Below, in pieces: positions 52,345 through 62,105 of a DNA stretch of 64,000 nucleotides. Each line of letters begins with the position of its first letter. Position 1 is the stretch's first letter. The notes beneath the pieces were generated by a model. It saw only the letters and a program-made list of their open reading frames with translations. It did not search any database and had not been told where the DNA came from. The position numbers and the translations under genes are program-made. Origin of the DNA: an uncultured Paracoccaceae bacterium (GTDB taxonomy: Bacteria > Pseudomonadota > Alphaproteobacteria > Rhodobacterales > Rhodobacteraceae); contig CANLQO010000002.1 in the NCBI GenBank assembly GCA_947493335.1, positions 682,001 to 746,000 of the forward strand, in the 5' to 3' direction.

Positions 52345-52852
52345 GGATCGTTTGGAAAAACTTTTCCCGTCGATTCAACGGGGTCAGAGATTCGAATTCC
52401 AATAGTGCAGAGTCAAGCGCGTTGTTCTGTTGAAGCGGCCCCAAACCCCTTGCTACGTTGACCCTGCGATTCACATCGTTCCGGGGGGGACATGAGGGTT
52501 CAGCATCGATAAGAGCGTCCGGCAACATGGGCAATTGTTGCATAACGACGCCATTGGGATAGCGATGCTGAAAGTCTTGCAAAGGTGTTTTGGCGAGTCC
52601 GCGTGAAGTGCGGTGCCGGAATAGCTTTGTGTCTGCGAATGGCTGGGCTTGCCCATGCTGCCGCATCTCTCATCCTCGCGTTGTCGCGGCTCATGCAGCC
52701 CTGAAATGGGCTCCAGCGGTCGGGGCCTTTGAAGTGGTGGCGCTGCGCCCGTCCAAATGTCATTTGGACGAACTGTGGTGCTGTGTCTGCGGTGTGGTGT
52801 GAACGTGGCAGGATGGGCTGTCGGGCAGGGATTTGGTTTGGAACAGGGCAAA
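52345..52852. other. dnaA upstream region, no gene seen
   Basis: About 508 bases between the rpsT terminator and the dnaA start hold only frames that cross the terminator or overlap dnaA; I support none. It must contain the dnaA promoter. One feature stands out, the inverted repeat at 52750-52770. I saw no consensus DnaA box (TTATCCACA), so this does not look like an origin by eye. Confidence 0.55.
52750..52770. repeat. perfect inverted repeat upstream of dnaA
   Basis: Arms CGTCCAAATG (52750-52759) and CATTTGGACG (52761-52770) around a single T. It centres about 93 bases before the chosen dnaA ATG. The near-zero spacer suits a dimeric repressor or activator operator better than an RNA hairpin. 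Confidence 0.7.
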
Positions 52853-54202
52853 ATGGCATCGCACGTGTGGGGACAGGTTCAGCAAGAGCTGAAAGACGGG
52901 ATGAGCGGGAATAGCTTCAAAAGCTGGATTGCACCGCTGGAATTGAAAACACTAGACGGGCAGGTCGCCACGTTCGAAGTTCCCACTGGTTTTATCGGAA
53001 ATTACGTGAACCAGAATTTCGGCGATCAGATCCTGTATCAGTTGAATAAAGCCGGCCAGGATGTTCAGCGCCTGAAATTCGCGGTGCCGACAGGCAAACG
53101 CTCGGTCGCATCAGACACGGTCGCAGCCCCTCAGAAATCCGCAAAACCATCCATGGGGAGCGACATGGGCTCCTCTATCGACCCGCGCTATACCTTTGAC
53201 AGTTTCGTTGTTGGCAAGCCGAATGAGTTGGCCCATGCCGCAGCGCGCCGCGTTGCCGAAGGCGGCGAAGTTTCATTCAATCCGCTGTTTCTTTATGGCG
53301 GCGTTGGCCTTGGCAAAACGCACCTGATGCACGCCATCGCCAATGAACTGGCGCGAGCGCGCCCCGATCTGAACGTGCTTTATCTGTCAGCCGAACAATT
53401 CATGTACCGTTTCATCACCGCACTGCGGGACCGCAAGATGATGGACTTCAAATCACAGTTGCGCTCTGTCGACGTGCTGATGGTCGATGATGTTCAGTTC
53501 ATGGCTGGCAAAGACAGCACACAAGAAGAATTCTTTCACACGTTCAACGCCCTCATTGAGGCCCGCAAGCAGATCATTCTGTCAGGTGACCGCGCGCCCG
53601 GTGAAATGAAGGATATGGAAGACCGCATTCGCAGCCGCATGCAGTGCGGCCTTGTGGTTGACCTGCACCCGACAGACTACGAACTGCGCCTTGGCGTTTT
53701 GCAGTCCAAAGCCGAAATTCAGGCCGCAAGTTACCCCAATCAGGTGATCGCACCGGGCGTGCTGGAGTTCCTCGCCCATCGGATCACCACCAATGTCCGC
53801 GTGCTGGAAGGTGCCCTGGTCCGCCTCTTTGCCTTCGCCAGCCTCGTCGATCGCGAGATTACGCTGGAATTGACACAAGACTGCCTGTCTGACGTGCTCA
53901 AGGCCAACGACCGCAAGGTCACCGTCGAAGAAATTCAGCGCAAAGTCAGCGAGCACTACAATATTCGTCTTTCTGATTTGATCGGCCCCAAGCGCCTGCG
54001 CGCCTATGCCCGTCCCCGTCAGGTGGCGATGTACCTGTGCAAGACCATGACCAGTCGGTCGCTGCCCGATATTGGCCGTCGCTTCGGCAAGCGGGATCAC
54101 ACCACCGTCATGCATGGTGTGCGCCGGATCGAAGAGCTTTCAGCCACCGACAGCCAGATCGCGGATGATCTGGAATTGTTGCGCCGCGCGCTCGAAGAAT
54201 AG
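52853..54202 (+). CDS. dnaA: chromosomal replication initiator DnaA
   Basis: 449 residues. Binds origin boxes and melts DNA. Domain I is WGQVQQELKDGMSGNSFKSW; the AAA+ domain from about 110 has FNPLFLYGGVGLGKTHLMHA (Walker A), VDVLMVDDVQFMAGKDSTQE (Walker B) and RIRSRMQCGLVVDL (box VII/sensor). Domain IV ends with SLPDIGRRFGKRDHTTVMHG, the DnaA-box binding helix. I chose the ATG at 52853 with AGGG 5 bases upstream; a TTG at 52838 is a possible alternative and the frame is open further upstream. Confidence 0.97.
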   Translation: MASHVWGQVQQELKDGMSGNSFKSWIAPLELKTLDGQVATFEVPTGFIGNYVNQNFGDQILYQLNKAGQDVQRLKFAVPTGKRSVASDTVAAPQKSAKPSMGSDMGSSIDPRYTFDSFVVGKPNELAHAAARRVAEGGEVSFNPLFLYGGVGLGKTHLMHAIANELARARPDLNVLYLSAEQFMYRFITALRDRKMMDFKSQLRSVDVLMVDDVQFMAGKDSTQEEFFHTFNALIEARKQIILSGDRAPGEMKDMEDRIRSRMQCGLVVDLHPTDYELRLGVLQSKAEIQAASYPNQVIAPGVLEFLAHRITTNVRVLEGALVRLFAFASLVDREITLELTQDCLSDVLKANDRKVTVEEIQRKVSEHYNIRLSDLIGPKRLRAYARPRQVAMYLCKTMTSRSLPDIGRRFGKRDHTTVMHGVRRIEELSATDSQIADDLELLRRALEE

Positions 54203-54265
54203 GGCCTTTGATCGCCGGACTTGTCTCCTGCGCGGTCTTCATTCATGAAAAAGCTTGAGGTGGGC

Positions 54266-54286
54266 GGAGAAACGGTTAGTTTCTCC
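54266..54286 (+). repeat. hairpin in the dnaN leader
   Basis: Perfect 8-base stem GGAGAAAC (54266-54273) / GTTTCTCC (54279-54286) with loop GGTTA, 44 bases before the dnaN ATG. No T-run follows, so it is not a classic terminator of dnaA; it may be a leader structure or processing site. Confidence 0.6.
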
Positions 54287-54329
54287 CTCCCGACGGTTGC
54301 GTCCGGAGAACAGATAAGGGGCCAGGGAC

Positions 54330-55448
54330 ATGAAACTCAGCATCGAACGCGCAAGCCTTCTCAAGGCGGTTGCACAGGCCCAATCGGTCGTTGAGCGTCG
54401 CAACACGATCCCGATCCTTTCTAACGTCCTAATCGAAGCCGAAGGCGATACGGTGCAGTTCCGCGCCACCGATCTGGACATCGAAGTCGTCGACCGTGCG
54501 CCGGCCAAGGTTGAACGCGCCGGGGCCACCACGGTATCGGCCGTGACGCTCAATGAAATCGTGCGCAAGCTGCCTGATGGCGCGTTGGTGACGCTGACCG
54601 AGGACGGCAATACCGGACGTTTGACAATCGAGGCGGGTCGCTCGAACTTCTCTTTGGCGACCCTGCCGAAAGAGGACTTCCCGGTCATGGCATCATCGGA
54701 ATATGCCGCCAACTTCTCGGCTGCGGCCCCCATGCTGCGGCGCCTGTTTGACAAGTCCAAGTTCGCGATCTCGACCGAAGAGACGCGCTATTATCTCAAT
54801 GGCGTCTATATGCACGTGGCCGAAGGCGATGGCGGCAAGGTGCTGCGTTGCGTCGCGACCGATGGCCATCGGTTGGCCCGTATCGATGCAGATCTGCCTG
54901 CGGGTGCCGCCGATATGGCGGGCGTCATCGTCCCGCGTAAAACCGTGGGCGAATTGCGCAAGTTGCTGGATGACGACGAGATGCAGATCGCAGTTTCAGT
55001 GTCAGAAACCAAGGTGCGGTTCGCGACCCCCGACATCACCTTGACCTCCAAAGTGATTGACGGAACTTTCCCCGATTACACCCGCGTCATTCCCACAGGG
55101 AACACGCGCAAGTTGGAAGTTGACGCATCTGAATTTGCCAAGGCTGTTGACCGCGTTGCGACGGTCAGCTCAGAACGCTCTCGCGCCGTCAAACTGCAAT
55201 TGGACGAAGATAAGCTGGTCTTGTCAGTGAACGCACCTGACAGTGGTGCCGCAGAAGAAGAACTGGCGGTCGCCTATGGGGACGAGCGGCTGGAAATCGG
55301 GTTTAACGCGAAATACCTGCTTGAGATTGCCAGCCAAGTGGATCGTGAGAACGCCGTTTTCATGTTCAACTCTTCCGGTGATCCGACATTGATGCGCGAA
55401 GGCAACGACACCAGCGCCGTCTACGTTGTCATGCCGATGCGCGTGTGA
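54330..55448 (+). CDS. dnaN: DNA polymerase III beta sliding clamp
   Basis: 372 residues, three repeated clamp domains that ring DNA and tether the polymerase. It opens KLSIERASLLKAVAQAQSVV with ERRNTIPILSNVLIEAEGDT, has RYYLNGVYMHVAEGDGG and VLRCVATDGHRLARIDAD in the second domain, and ends in DPTLMREGNDTSAVYVVMPM. AGGG precedes the ATG. It lies 127 bases after dnaA and 61 bases before recF. Confidence 0.98.
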   Translation: MKLSIERASLLKAVAQAQSVVERRNTIPILSNVLIEAEGDTVQFRATDLDIEVVDRAPAKVERAGATTVSAVTLNEIVRKLPDGALVTLTEDGNTGRLTIEAGRSNFSLATLPKEDFPVMASSEYAANFSAAAPMLRRLFDKSKFAISTEETRYYLNGVYMHVAEGDGGKVLRCVATDGHRLARIDADLPAGAADMAGVIVPRKTVGELRKLLDDDEMQIAVSVSETKVRFATPDITLTSKVIDGTFPDYTRVIPTGNTRKLEVDASEFAKAVDRVATVSSERSRAVKLQLDEDKLVLSVNAPDSGAAEEELAVAYGDERLEIGFNAKYLLEIASQVDRENAVFMFNSSGDPTLMREGNDTSAVYVVMPMRV

Positions 55449-55456
55449 CCGGGCCG

Positions 55457-55477
55457 CGATTTTTCGTCGAAAAATCG
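55457..55477. repeat. inverted repeat 1 between dnaN and recF
   Basis: Arms CGATTTTTCG (55457-55466) and CGAAAAATCG (55468-55477) around one T. It follows the dnaN stop by 8 bases and is paired with a second palindrome 7 bases on. Its A/T-rich arms contrast with the flanking GC-rich DNA. Confidence 0.75.
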
Positions 55478-55484
55478 TGCGCTT

Positions 55485-55506
55485 CAGAATTTTCTAGAAA
55501 ATTCTG
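55485..55506. repeat. palindrome 2, ending 3 bases before the recF ATG
   Basis: Perfect 22-base palindrome with half-site CAGAATTTTCT centred at 55495/55496. It fills the position where a recF ribosome site should be, so in the mRNA it could fold as a hairpin that limits recF translation. It may also be one copy of a dispersed repeat. Confidence 0.75.
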
Positions 55507-55509
55507 GCG

Positions 55510-56631
55510 ATGACAGGTCTGTCGCTTACCCATCTCACGCTGTCGCACTTTCGCAGCCACAAGCGCGCGGCGCTCGACGTTGACGCGCGGCCCGTCGCCA
55601 TCTTTGGCCCAAATGGTGCAGGCAAGACCAACCTGATCGAGGCGGTGTCATTCCTGTCGCCGGGGCGTGGCCTGCGACGTGCAGGCGTGGCCGACCTGTC
55701 GCGCAGACCAGAGGCGCTGGGCTGGAAAGTCACGGCTGATCTGCAAACACCCCGGCAGACCCACGAAATCACAACCGGGGCAGAGGCGGGACAGTCCCGC
55801 ACTGTGCGGATTGATGACAAGGCGGCCTCTCAGGCGGCGTTAGCCCATGTCGCGCGTGTGTTGTGGCTGATCCCGGCCATGGACCGGCTTTGGATCGAAG
55901 GGGCCGAGGGGCGTCGCCGTTTTCTGGATCGCGCAACGCTCAGTTTTCTTCCGCGCCACGCTGAGGTCGCGGTGCGTTACGACAAAGCGATGCGCGAACG
56001 CAATCGCCTGCTGAAGGATATGGTGCGCGACGCGCATTGGTACACCGCGCTCGAAAACCAGATGGCCGAGGCGGGGGCAGAGCTCATCCGCAATCGAAAC
56101 GCGGCGCTCCAGAAACTCGCCGCCGCTCAGGCCGCGGCGCCCACGGCGTTTCCCACGGCTGATCTGGCAATCACTTATCCCGATGAGGGCGCGCCAGTGA
56201 CCGAAGAGGCCTTGCGCACGGCTTTGACTGATGGGCGCGCCCGCGACATGGCCGCGGGGCGCACTCTTGCCGGTCCGCACAGGGCAGATCTGGACGCAAC
56301 ATTCGCTGACAAGGGCATCAACGCCCGCGACTGTTCGACCGGCGAACAAAAGGCGCTCCTTATCAGTCTGATCCTTGCCAATGGCCGCGCCTTGGCGGCA
56401 GAGTTGGGTGCACCGCCCATCCTGCTTCTGGATGAGGTGGCCGCCCACCTCGATGCGACCCGCCGCGCAGCACTCTACGATGAAATCTGTGCGCTTGGCG
56501 CGCAGGCTTGGATGACCGGCACCGGCCCGGAACTTTTTGCAGAGCTGGGCGAACGTGCGCAATATGTCGAAGTGTCCGACACAGACGGCACATCAGATTT
56601 GGTTCAATGGACAAAACCCCCAACAGGATAA
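55510..56631 (+). CDS. recF: DNA replication and repair protein RecF
   Basis: 373 residues, SMC-like ATPase that loads RecA at gaps. Walker A is VAIFGPNGAGKTNLIEAVSF, the ABC signature lies in DCSTGEQKALLISLILANG, and Walker B is PPILLLDEVAAHLDATRRAA. The N-terminus LTHLTLSHFRSHKRAALDVD is typical. No Shine-Dalgarno site is visible and a palindrome abuts the start, so expression may be low or coupled to dnaN. Confidence 0.96.
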   Translation: MTGLSLTHLTLSHFRSHKRAALDVDARPVAIFGPNGAGKTNLIEAVSFLSPGRGLRRAGVADLSRRPEALGWKVTADLQTPRQTHEITTGAEAGQSRTVRIDDKAASQAALAHVARVLWLIPAMDRLWIEGAEGRRRFLDRATLSFLPRHAEVAVRYDKAMRERNRLLKDMVRDAHWYTALENQMAEAGAELIRNRNAALQKLAAAQAAAPTAFPTADLAITYPDEGAPVTEEALRTALTDGRARDMAAGRTLAGPHRADLDATFADKGINARDCSTGEQKALLISLILANGRALAAELGAPPILLLDEVAAHLDATRRAALYDEICALGAQAWMTGTGPELFAELGERAQYVEVSDTDGTSDLVQWTKPPTG

Positions 56632-56638
56632 ACGCGAC

Positions 56639-57166
56639 ATGCAGATAGAACGCATTGACGAAATCGACCTGACCCCGGCAGACGAGGCGCGGATCAATAC
56701 GCTTCTCGTCCGGGCCTTTGAGGAGGGGTTCGATGATCGGTCCTTTCATCAGCAACGCCATCACCTGCGGCTGATTCTGCGCGCGGGTGACGACATCATT
56801 GGCCATATGGCGCTGTGCTATCGGTCGATCCGTCTGGGCGAAGAACTGGTCCGGATCATGGGGCTGGCAGAGGTTGCAACCGACCCCGATCACCGTGGCA
56901 AAGGCATCGCGAGCGAGATGATGACCCACGCCATCGCCGCCGCCCGTGACAGTCAGGCGACGTATTTTGCACTTTTTGGCACGCAACCGCTTTATGCCGG
57001 ACGCGGCTTTGTCGCGGTGCCCAACCCGGTCAAACACACCGCCCTTTATGGCGCCTGGACTGGAGAGGTGCAGGTCGATGATCGTGGCTTCCTGATGGTC
57101 ATGCCTTTGCGGGACAAGCCCTGGGATGACACGGCCCCGGTGGACCTTTTGGGGTTTTCGTTCTAA
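56639..57166 (+). CDS. GNAT-family N-acetyltransferase
   Basis: 175 residues. The acetyl-CoA binding motif A is EVATDPDHRGKGIASEMMTH (about 80-100), followed by ATYFALFGTQPLYAGRGFVA, the usual motif B. I chose the ATG at 56639, 7 bases after the recF stop; the frame is open into recF. The substrate is unknown. It is probably a cargo gene between recF and gyrB. Confidence 0.85.
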   Translation: MQIERIDEIDLTPADEARINTLLVRAFEEGFDDRSFHQQRHHLRLILRAGDDIIGHMALCYRSIRLGEELVRIMGLAEVATDPDHRGKGIASEMMTHAIAAARDSQATYFALFGTQPLYAGRGFVAVPNPVKHTALYGAWTGEVQVDDRGFLMVMPLRDKPWDDTAPVDLLGFSF

Positions 57167-57175
57167 CCCGCCCAA

Positions 57176-57796
57176 ATGACGATCACGCCAGCCGATATGC
57201 TGCTTTATGCGGGCGCCCTCTTTGTGCTGTTCCTCACACCGGGTCCGGTGTGGGTCGCATTGATTGCACGCACGCTTTCGGGCGGCTTTCACGCGGCCTG
57301 GCCGTTGGCGCTAGGCGTTGTCGTGGGCGATGTGCTTTGGCCGTTCCTCGCAATTCTGGGCGTCACCTGGATCGTGAGTGTCTACGCTGACTTTATGCTG
57401 GTGCTGAAATGGGTCGCTGTCCTGACATTTCTGGTGATGGGCTGGCTGGTGATCAAACATGCCCGCAAGACGATCGCCTCTGACACCCGCTTGACGCGGC
57501 CGGGCATGTGGGCAGGGTTCCTTGCGGGGCTCGCGGTGATCCTCGGCAATCCCAAGGCTATCCTTTTCTATATGGGCATGCTGCCGGGGTTCTTTGACCT
57601 GACCGCGCTGACCTGGGCCGATATCGCCGTTATCTGCTTTCTGTCGCTTACTGTGCCGCTTCTGGGCAATCTGACACTGGCGCTTTTTGTCGGGCGCGCG
57701 CGCGTGCTTCTGACGTCGCCCGCCGCACTTTATCGCACGAACCTCATTTCTGGCTGCTTGCTGATCGGCGTGGCCTTTGTGATTGCCCTGACCTAG
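57176..57796 (+). CDS. LysE-family translocator
   Basis: 206 residues, about six membrane helices. LYAGALFVLFLTPGPVWVAL and SGGFHAAWPLALGVVVGDVL form the conserved N-terminal pair; AGFLAGLAVILGNPKAILFY is the signature loop. The family exports amino acids such as lysine, homoserine or threonine. It starts 9 bases after the acetyltransferase and its stop shares CTAG with convergent tetR. Confidence 0.88.
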   Translation: MTITPADMLLYAGALFVLFLTPGPVWVALIARTLSGGFHAAWPLALGVVVGDVLWPFLAILGVTWIVSVYADFMLVLKWVAVLTFLVMGWLVIKHARKTIASDTRLTRPGMWAGFLAGLAVILGNPKAILFYMGMLPGFFDLTALTWADIAVICFLSLTVPLLGNLTLALFVGRARVLLTSPAALYRTNLISGCLLIGVAFVIALT

Positions 57797-58374
57797 GGCC
57801 GCGGAAAGAGCCAGGCGTCCAGATAGGCGCGTAGCCGATCCTGTAGCGGCACTTGTGATTCAACCGCACAGAATTGCATCGCAATGGCCTGCACCACAAA
57901 GGCCTGCACGCCTTCCGCCAAAAGCGCAGGGGCCACGTCCTGTCGTACGCGTCGGTGATCGGTCATCCAGTCCGTCATCAGGATGACCTGATCAACGAAG
58001 CTTTTCGCGATAGGGCCGTAGGTGGTGCTGTTCATCGCGCCCGAGTTTCGCAGGATCACATCGAATGCTGCACGCTGCGTTCCCATTGCGGCAATCAAAG
58101 GGGCCAGTGCGGCGGCGAATTCATCTGCATTCTGCGGCACATCCGAGGCCGCAACAATGGCCATGGCCCTCGTCAGTTCGTCCCCAATCAGCGCCTCAAG
58201 CAAGGCGTCCTTGTCACTGAAATGCGAAAAGAATGTGCCCTTTGCGACACCGGCGCGCAACACCACCTCTTCAACCCGCAAATCCGCATAACCTGCTGAC
58301 GCAACTATATCTTTTGCAGCTGCAATCAGGCGTTCGTGGGTCGCAACGCGGCGCTTCTGAGGGGCTCTGCTCAT
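57793..58374 (-). CDS. TetR-family transcriptional regulator
   Basis: 193 residues. The N-terminal helix-turn-helix is in ASAGYADLRVEEVVLRAGVA and KGTFFSHFSDKDALLEALIG (about 25-65); the C-terminal ligand domain is not specific. It is divergent from a flavodoxin-like quinone reductase gene, and three copies of a TGACC-N2-GGTCA operator lie between them, so it very likely represses both. Its stop overlaps the LysE gene. Confidence 0.92.
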   Translation of the reverse strand: MSRAPQKRRVATHERLIAAAKDIVASAGYADLRVEEVVLRAGVAKGTFFSHFSDKDALLEALIGDELTRAMAIVAASDVPQNADEFAAALAPLIAAMGTQRAAFDVILRNSGAMNSTTYGPIAKSFVDQVILMTDWMTDHRRVRQDVAPALLAEGVQAFVVQAIAMQFCAVESQVPLQDRLRAYLDAWLFPRP

Positions 58375-58395
58375 GCATCCTTTATAGCGCCAATA

Positions 58396-58460
58396 TGACC
58401 GTGGTCAAATTTAGTAATTGACCGTGGTCAGTTTTTCCGTAATTAAAGTGACCACGGTCA
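58396..58460. promoter_or_regulatory. three TGACC-N2-GGTCA operator copies between tetR and the quinone reductase
   Basis: TGACCGTGGTCA at 58396-58407 and 58419-58430, and its reverse complement TGACCACGGTCA at 58449-58460. Each is a 5-base inverted repeat with 2 central bases. Centre spacings are 23 and 30 bases. The sites fill the 103-base divergent promoter region, which is characteristic of TetR autoregulation with repression of a neighbour. Confidence 0.85.
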
Positions 58461-58477
58461 ATTTATGGAGACACCTC

Positions 58478-59071
58478 GTGCCACACCGAAAGACTCTCAT
58501 CCTCAACGGACACCCTGCCGAACGTTCCCTGTCCCGGCTCTTTGCAGACACCTACGCCGCCGCTGCCAGGGCAAGAGGGCACGATGTGCGGCAGCACAAC
58601 TTGTCCGAGATGGAATTCGACATGGATTTCGGCGATGGGGACTACAGCAACCACAAACCGCTTGAACCTGATCTGATAAGTTTCGTTGACGACTTGCAGT
58701 GGTCGGATCACGTCGTGATCACCTTCCCGCTTTGGTGGGGCAGCCTGCCTGCAAAGCTAAAGGGCCTCTTTGACCGCGCATTTCTGCCCGGCATCACCTT
58801 TGATACCCGCAACAAGACATTGATCGGTTTTCCCAAGCCCTTGCTGACCGGACGGACCGCGCAGATGATTGTGACCGCAGACACGCCGCGCTGGGCGCTT
58901 TGGGTCTTCTACCGCAGTGCGATCCTTCACATGATGACCGGCCAGGTCTTGAAATTCAGTGGGTTGAAACCTCGCAAATCCATCTGGTTTTCCGGCGCGT
59001 CAGAGGCCACGCCGAAGCAAATCAGCAAATGGATCCGGCGGGTTGAATCGGCTGTTCGGACAGCATCTTGA
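58478..59071 (+). CDS. NAD(P)H quinone reductase-like flavodoxin-fold protein
   Basis: 197 residues of the KefF/MdaB/NQO-type family, which make two-electron reductions of quinones with FMN or FAD. KTLILNGHPAERSLSRLF is the FMN phosphate loop and VVITFPLWWGSLPAKLKGLF with DRAFLPGITFD is the family signature. I chose the GTG at 58478 because GGAG lies 7 bases upstream and the product begins PHRKTLILNG; the open frame further upstream crosses the operators. Probably induced by a quinone-like or electrophilic ligand of the divergent TetR protein. Confidence 0.88.
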   Translation: MPHRKTLILNGHPAERSLSRLFADTYAAAARARGHDVRQHNLSEMEFDMDFGDGDYSNHKPLEPDLISFVDDLQWSDHVVITFPLWWGSLPAKLKGLFDRAFLPGITFDTRNKTLIGFPKPLLTGRTAQMIVTADTPRWALWVFYRSAILHMMTGQVLKFSGLKPRKSIWFSGASEATPKQISKWIRRVESAVRTAS

Positions 59072-59086
59072 AGACCAAAACTGGCC

Positions 59087-59123
59087 CACGCCCGAAACTA
59101 CCAAATATAGCGGTTCGGGCGTG
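59087..59123. repeat. inverted repeat in the gyrB upstream region
   Basis: Perfect 10-base arms CACGCCCGAA (59087-59096) and TTCGGGCGTG (59114-59123) with a 17-base spacer, 54 bases before the gyrB ATG. No T-run follows. It could be a terminator of the quinone reductase transcript that needs Rho, or an operator of gyrB. Confidence 0.65.
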
Positions 59124-59159
59124 ACAATCCCCCCGAAAAACCATATATTTTGCGGGTAG

Positions 59160-61595
<2,436 letters not shown>

Positions 61596-61598
61596 GCC

Positions 61599-62033
61599 AT
61601 GCCCTCTGCTATCGACAATCTTGGCATCATCACCTTTCTGATGATGAAGAACCCGGTTTTCCGCGCGATGACGCTTGCGCAGATCCGCGCCATCACGATC
61701 CCCCCGCTCCAGCACAATCTGACCGTGACAGCTACAACGCCCGGCAAAAACGCCGAGGATGTGCCGACCCCGGTCGCCTTTGCCATCTTTGCACGGGTCA
61801 ATGATGACTGGGACGCAAAGCTGCGCGATCCGGGCTTTGATATCTCTGATTTGCCGGAAGAGGCATGGACCAGCGGCGGCAACAAATGGTTGCTTGACCT
61901 TGTGTCCATCAAAAAGACCGATGCTGCCTTTGTCGATAAAGCCGCCCGCGCGGTCTTTCCTAAAGGCGGAACATTACACATCCGTGCACGCGGCGCCGAA
62001 GGCCGTGCCGAGATCGGTAAGCGCAAGTTCTGA
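61599..62033 (+). CDS. HlyC-like toxin-activating lysine-acyltransferase family protein
   Basis: 144 residues. The pattern FAIFARVNDDWDAKLRD and then EEAWTSGGNKWLLDLVS (residues about 87-103) matches the HlyC/RtxC family, which transfers fatty acyl groups to lysines of RTX toxins. The Asp equivalent to HlyC Asp92 is present (D100), but the catalytic His23 position in the NPxxR context holds Phe (F21). It may have lost acyl transfer or use another His (H39). No RTX toxin gene is nearby. It follows gyrB by 3 bases. Confidence 0.72.
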   Translation: MPSAIDNLGIITFLMMKNPVFRAMTLAQIRAITIPPLQHNLTVTATTPGKNAEDVPTPVAFAIFARVNDDWDAKLRDPGFDISDLPEEAWTSGGNKWLLDLVSIKKTDAAFVDKAARAVFPKGGTLHIRARGAEGRAEIGKRKF

Positions 62034-62105
62034 ACACATATTTTGGAATTCACCGCTGACGTGCTAGGCTTGGGCGTCGGGTGTGGGTGTTGTGTTTGGC
62101 AGTGA

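Noticed and set aside
52250-52666. 138-codon open frame on - between rpsT and dnaA
   Set aside because: It runs through the strong rpsT terminator and overlaps the end of rpsT; no ribosome site or recognised family.
52345-52852. Chromosomal origin next to dnaA
   Set aside because: I found no cluster of TTATCCACA-type boxes and no AT-rich unwinding region; alphaproteobacterial origins are often distant from dnaA.
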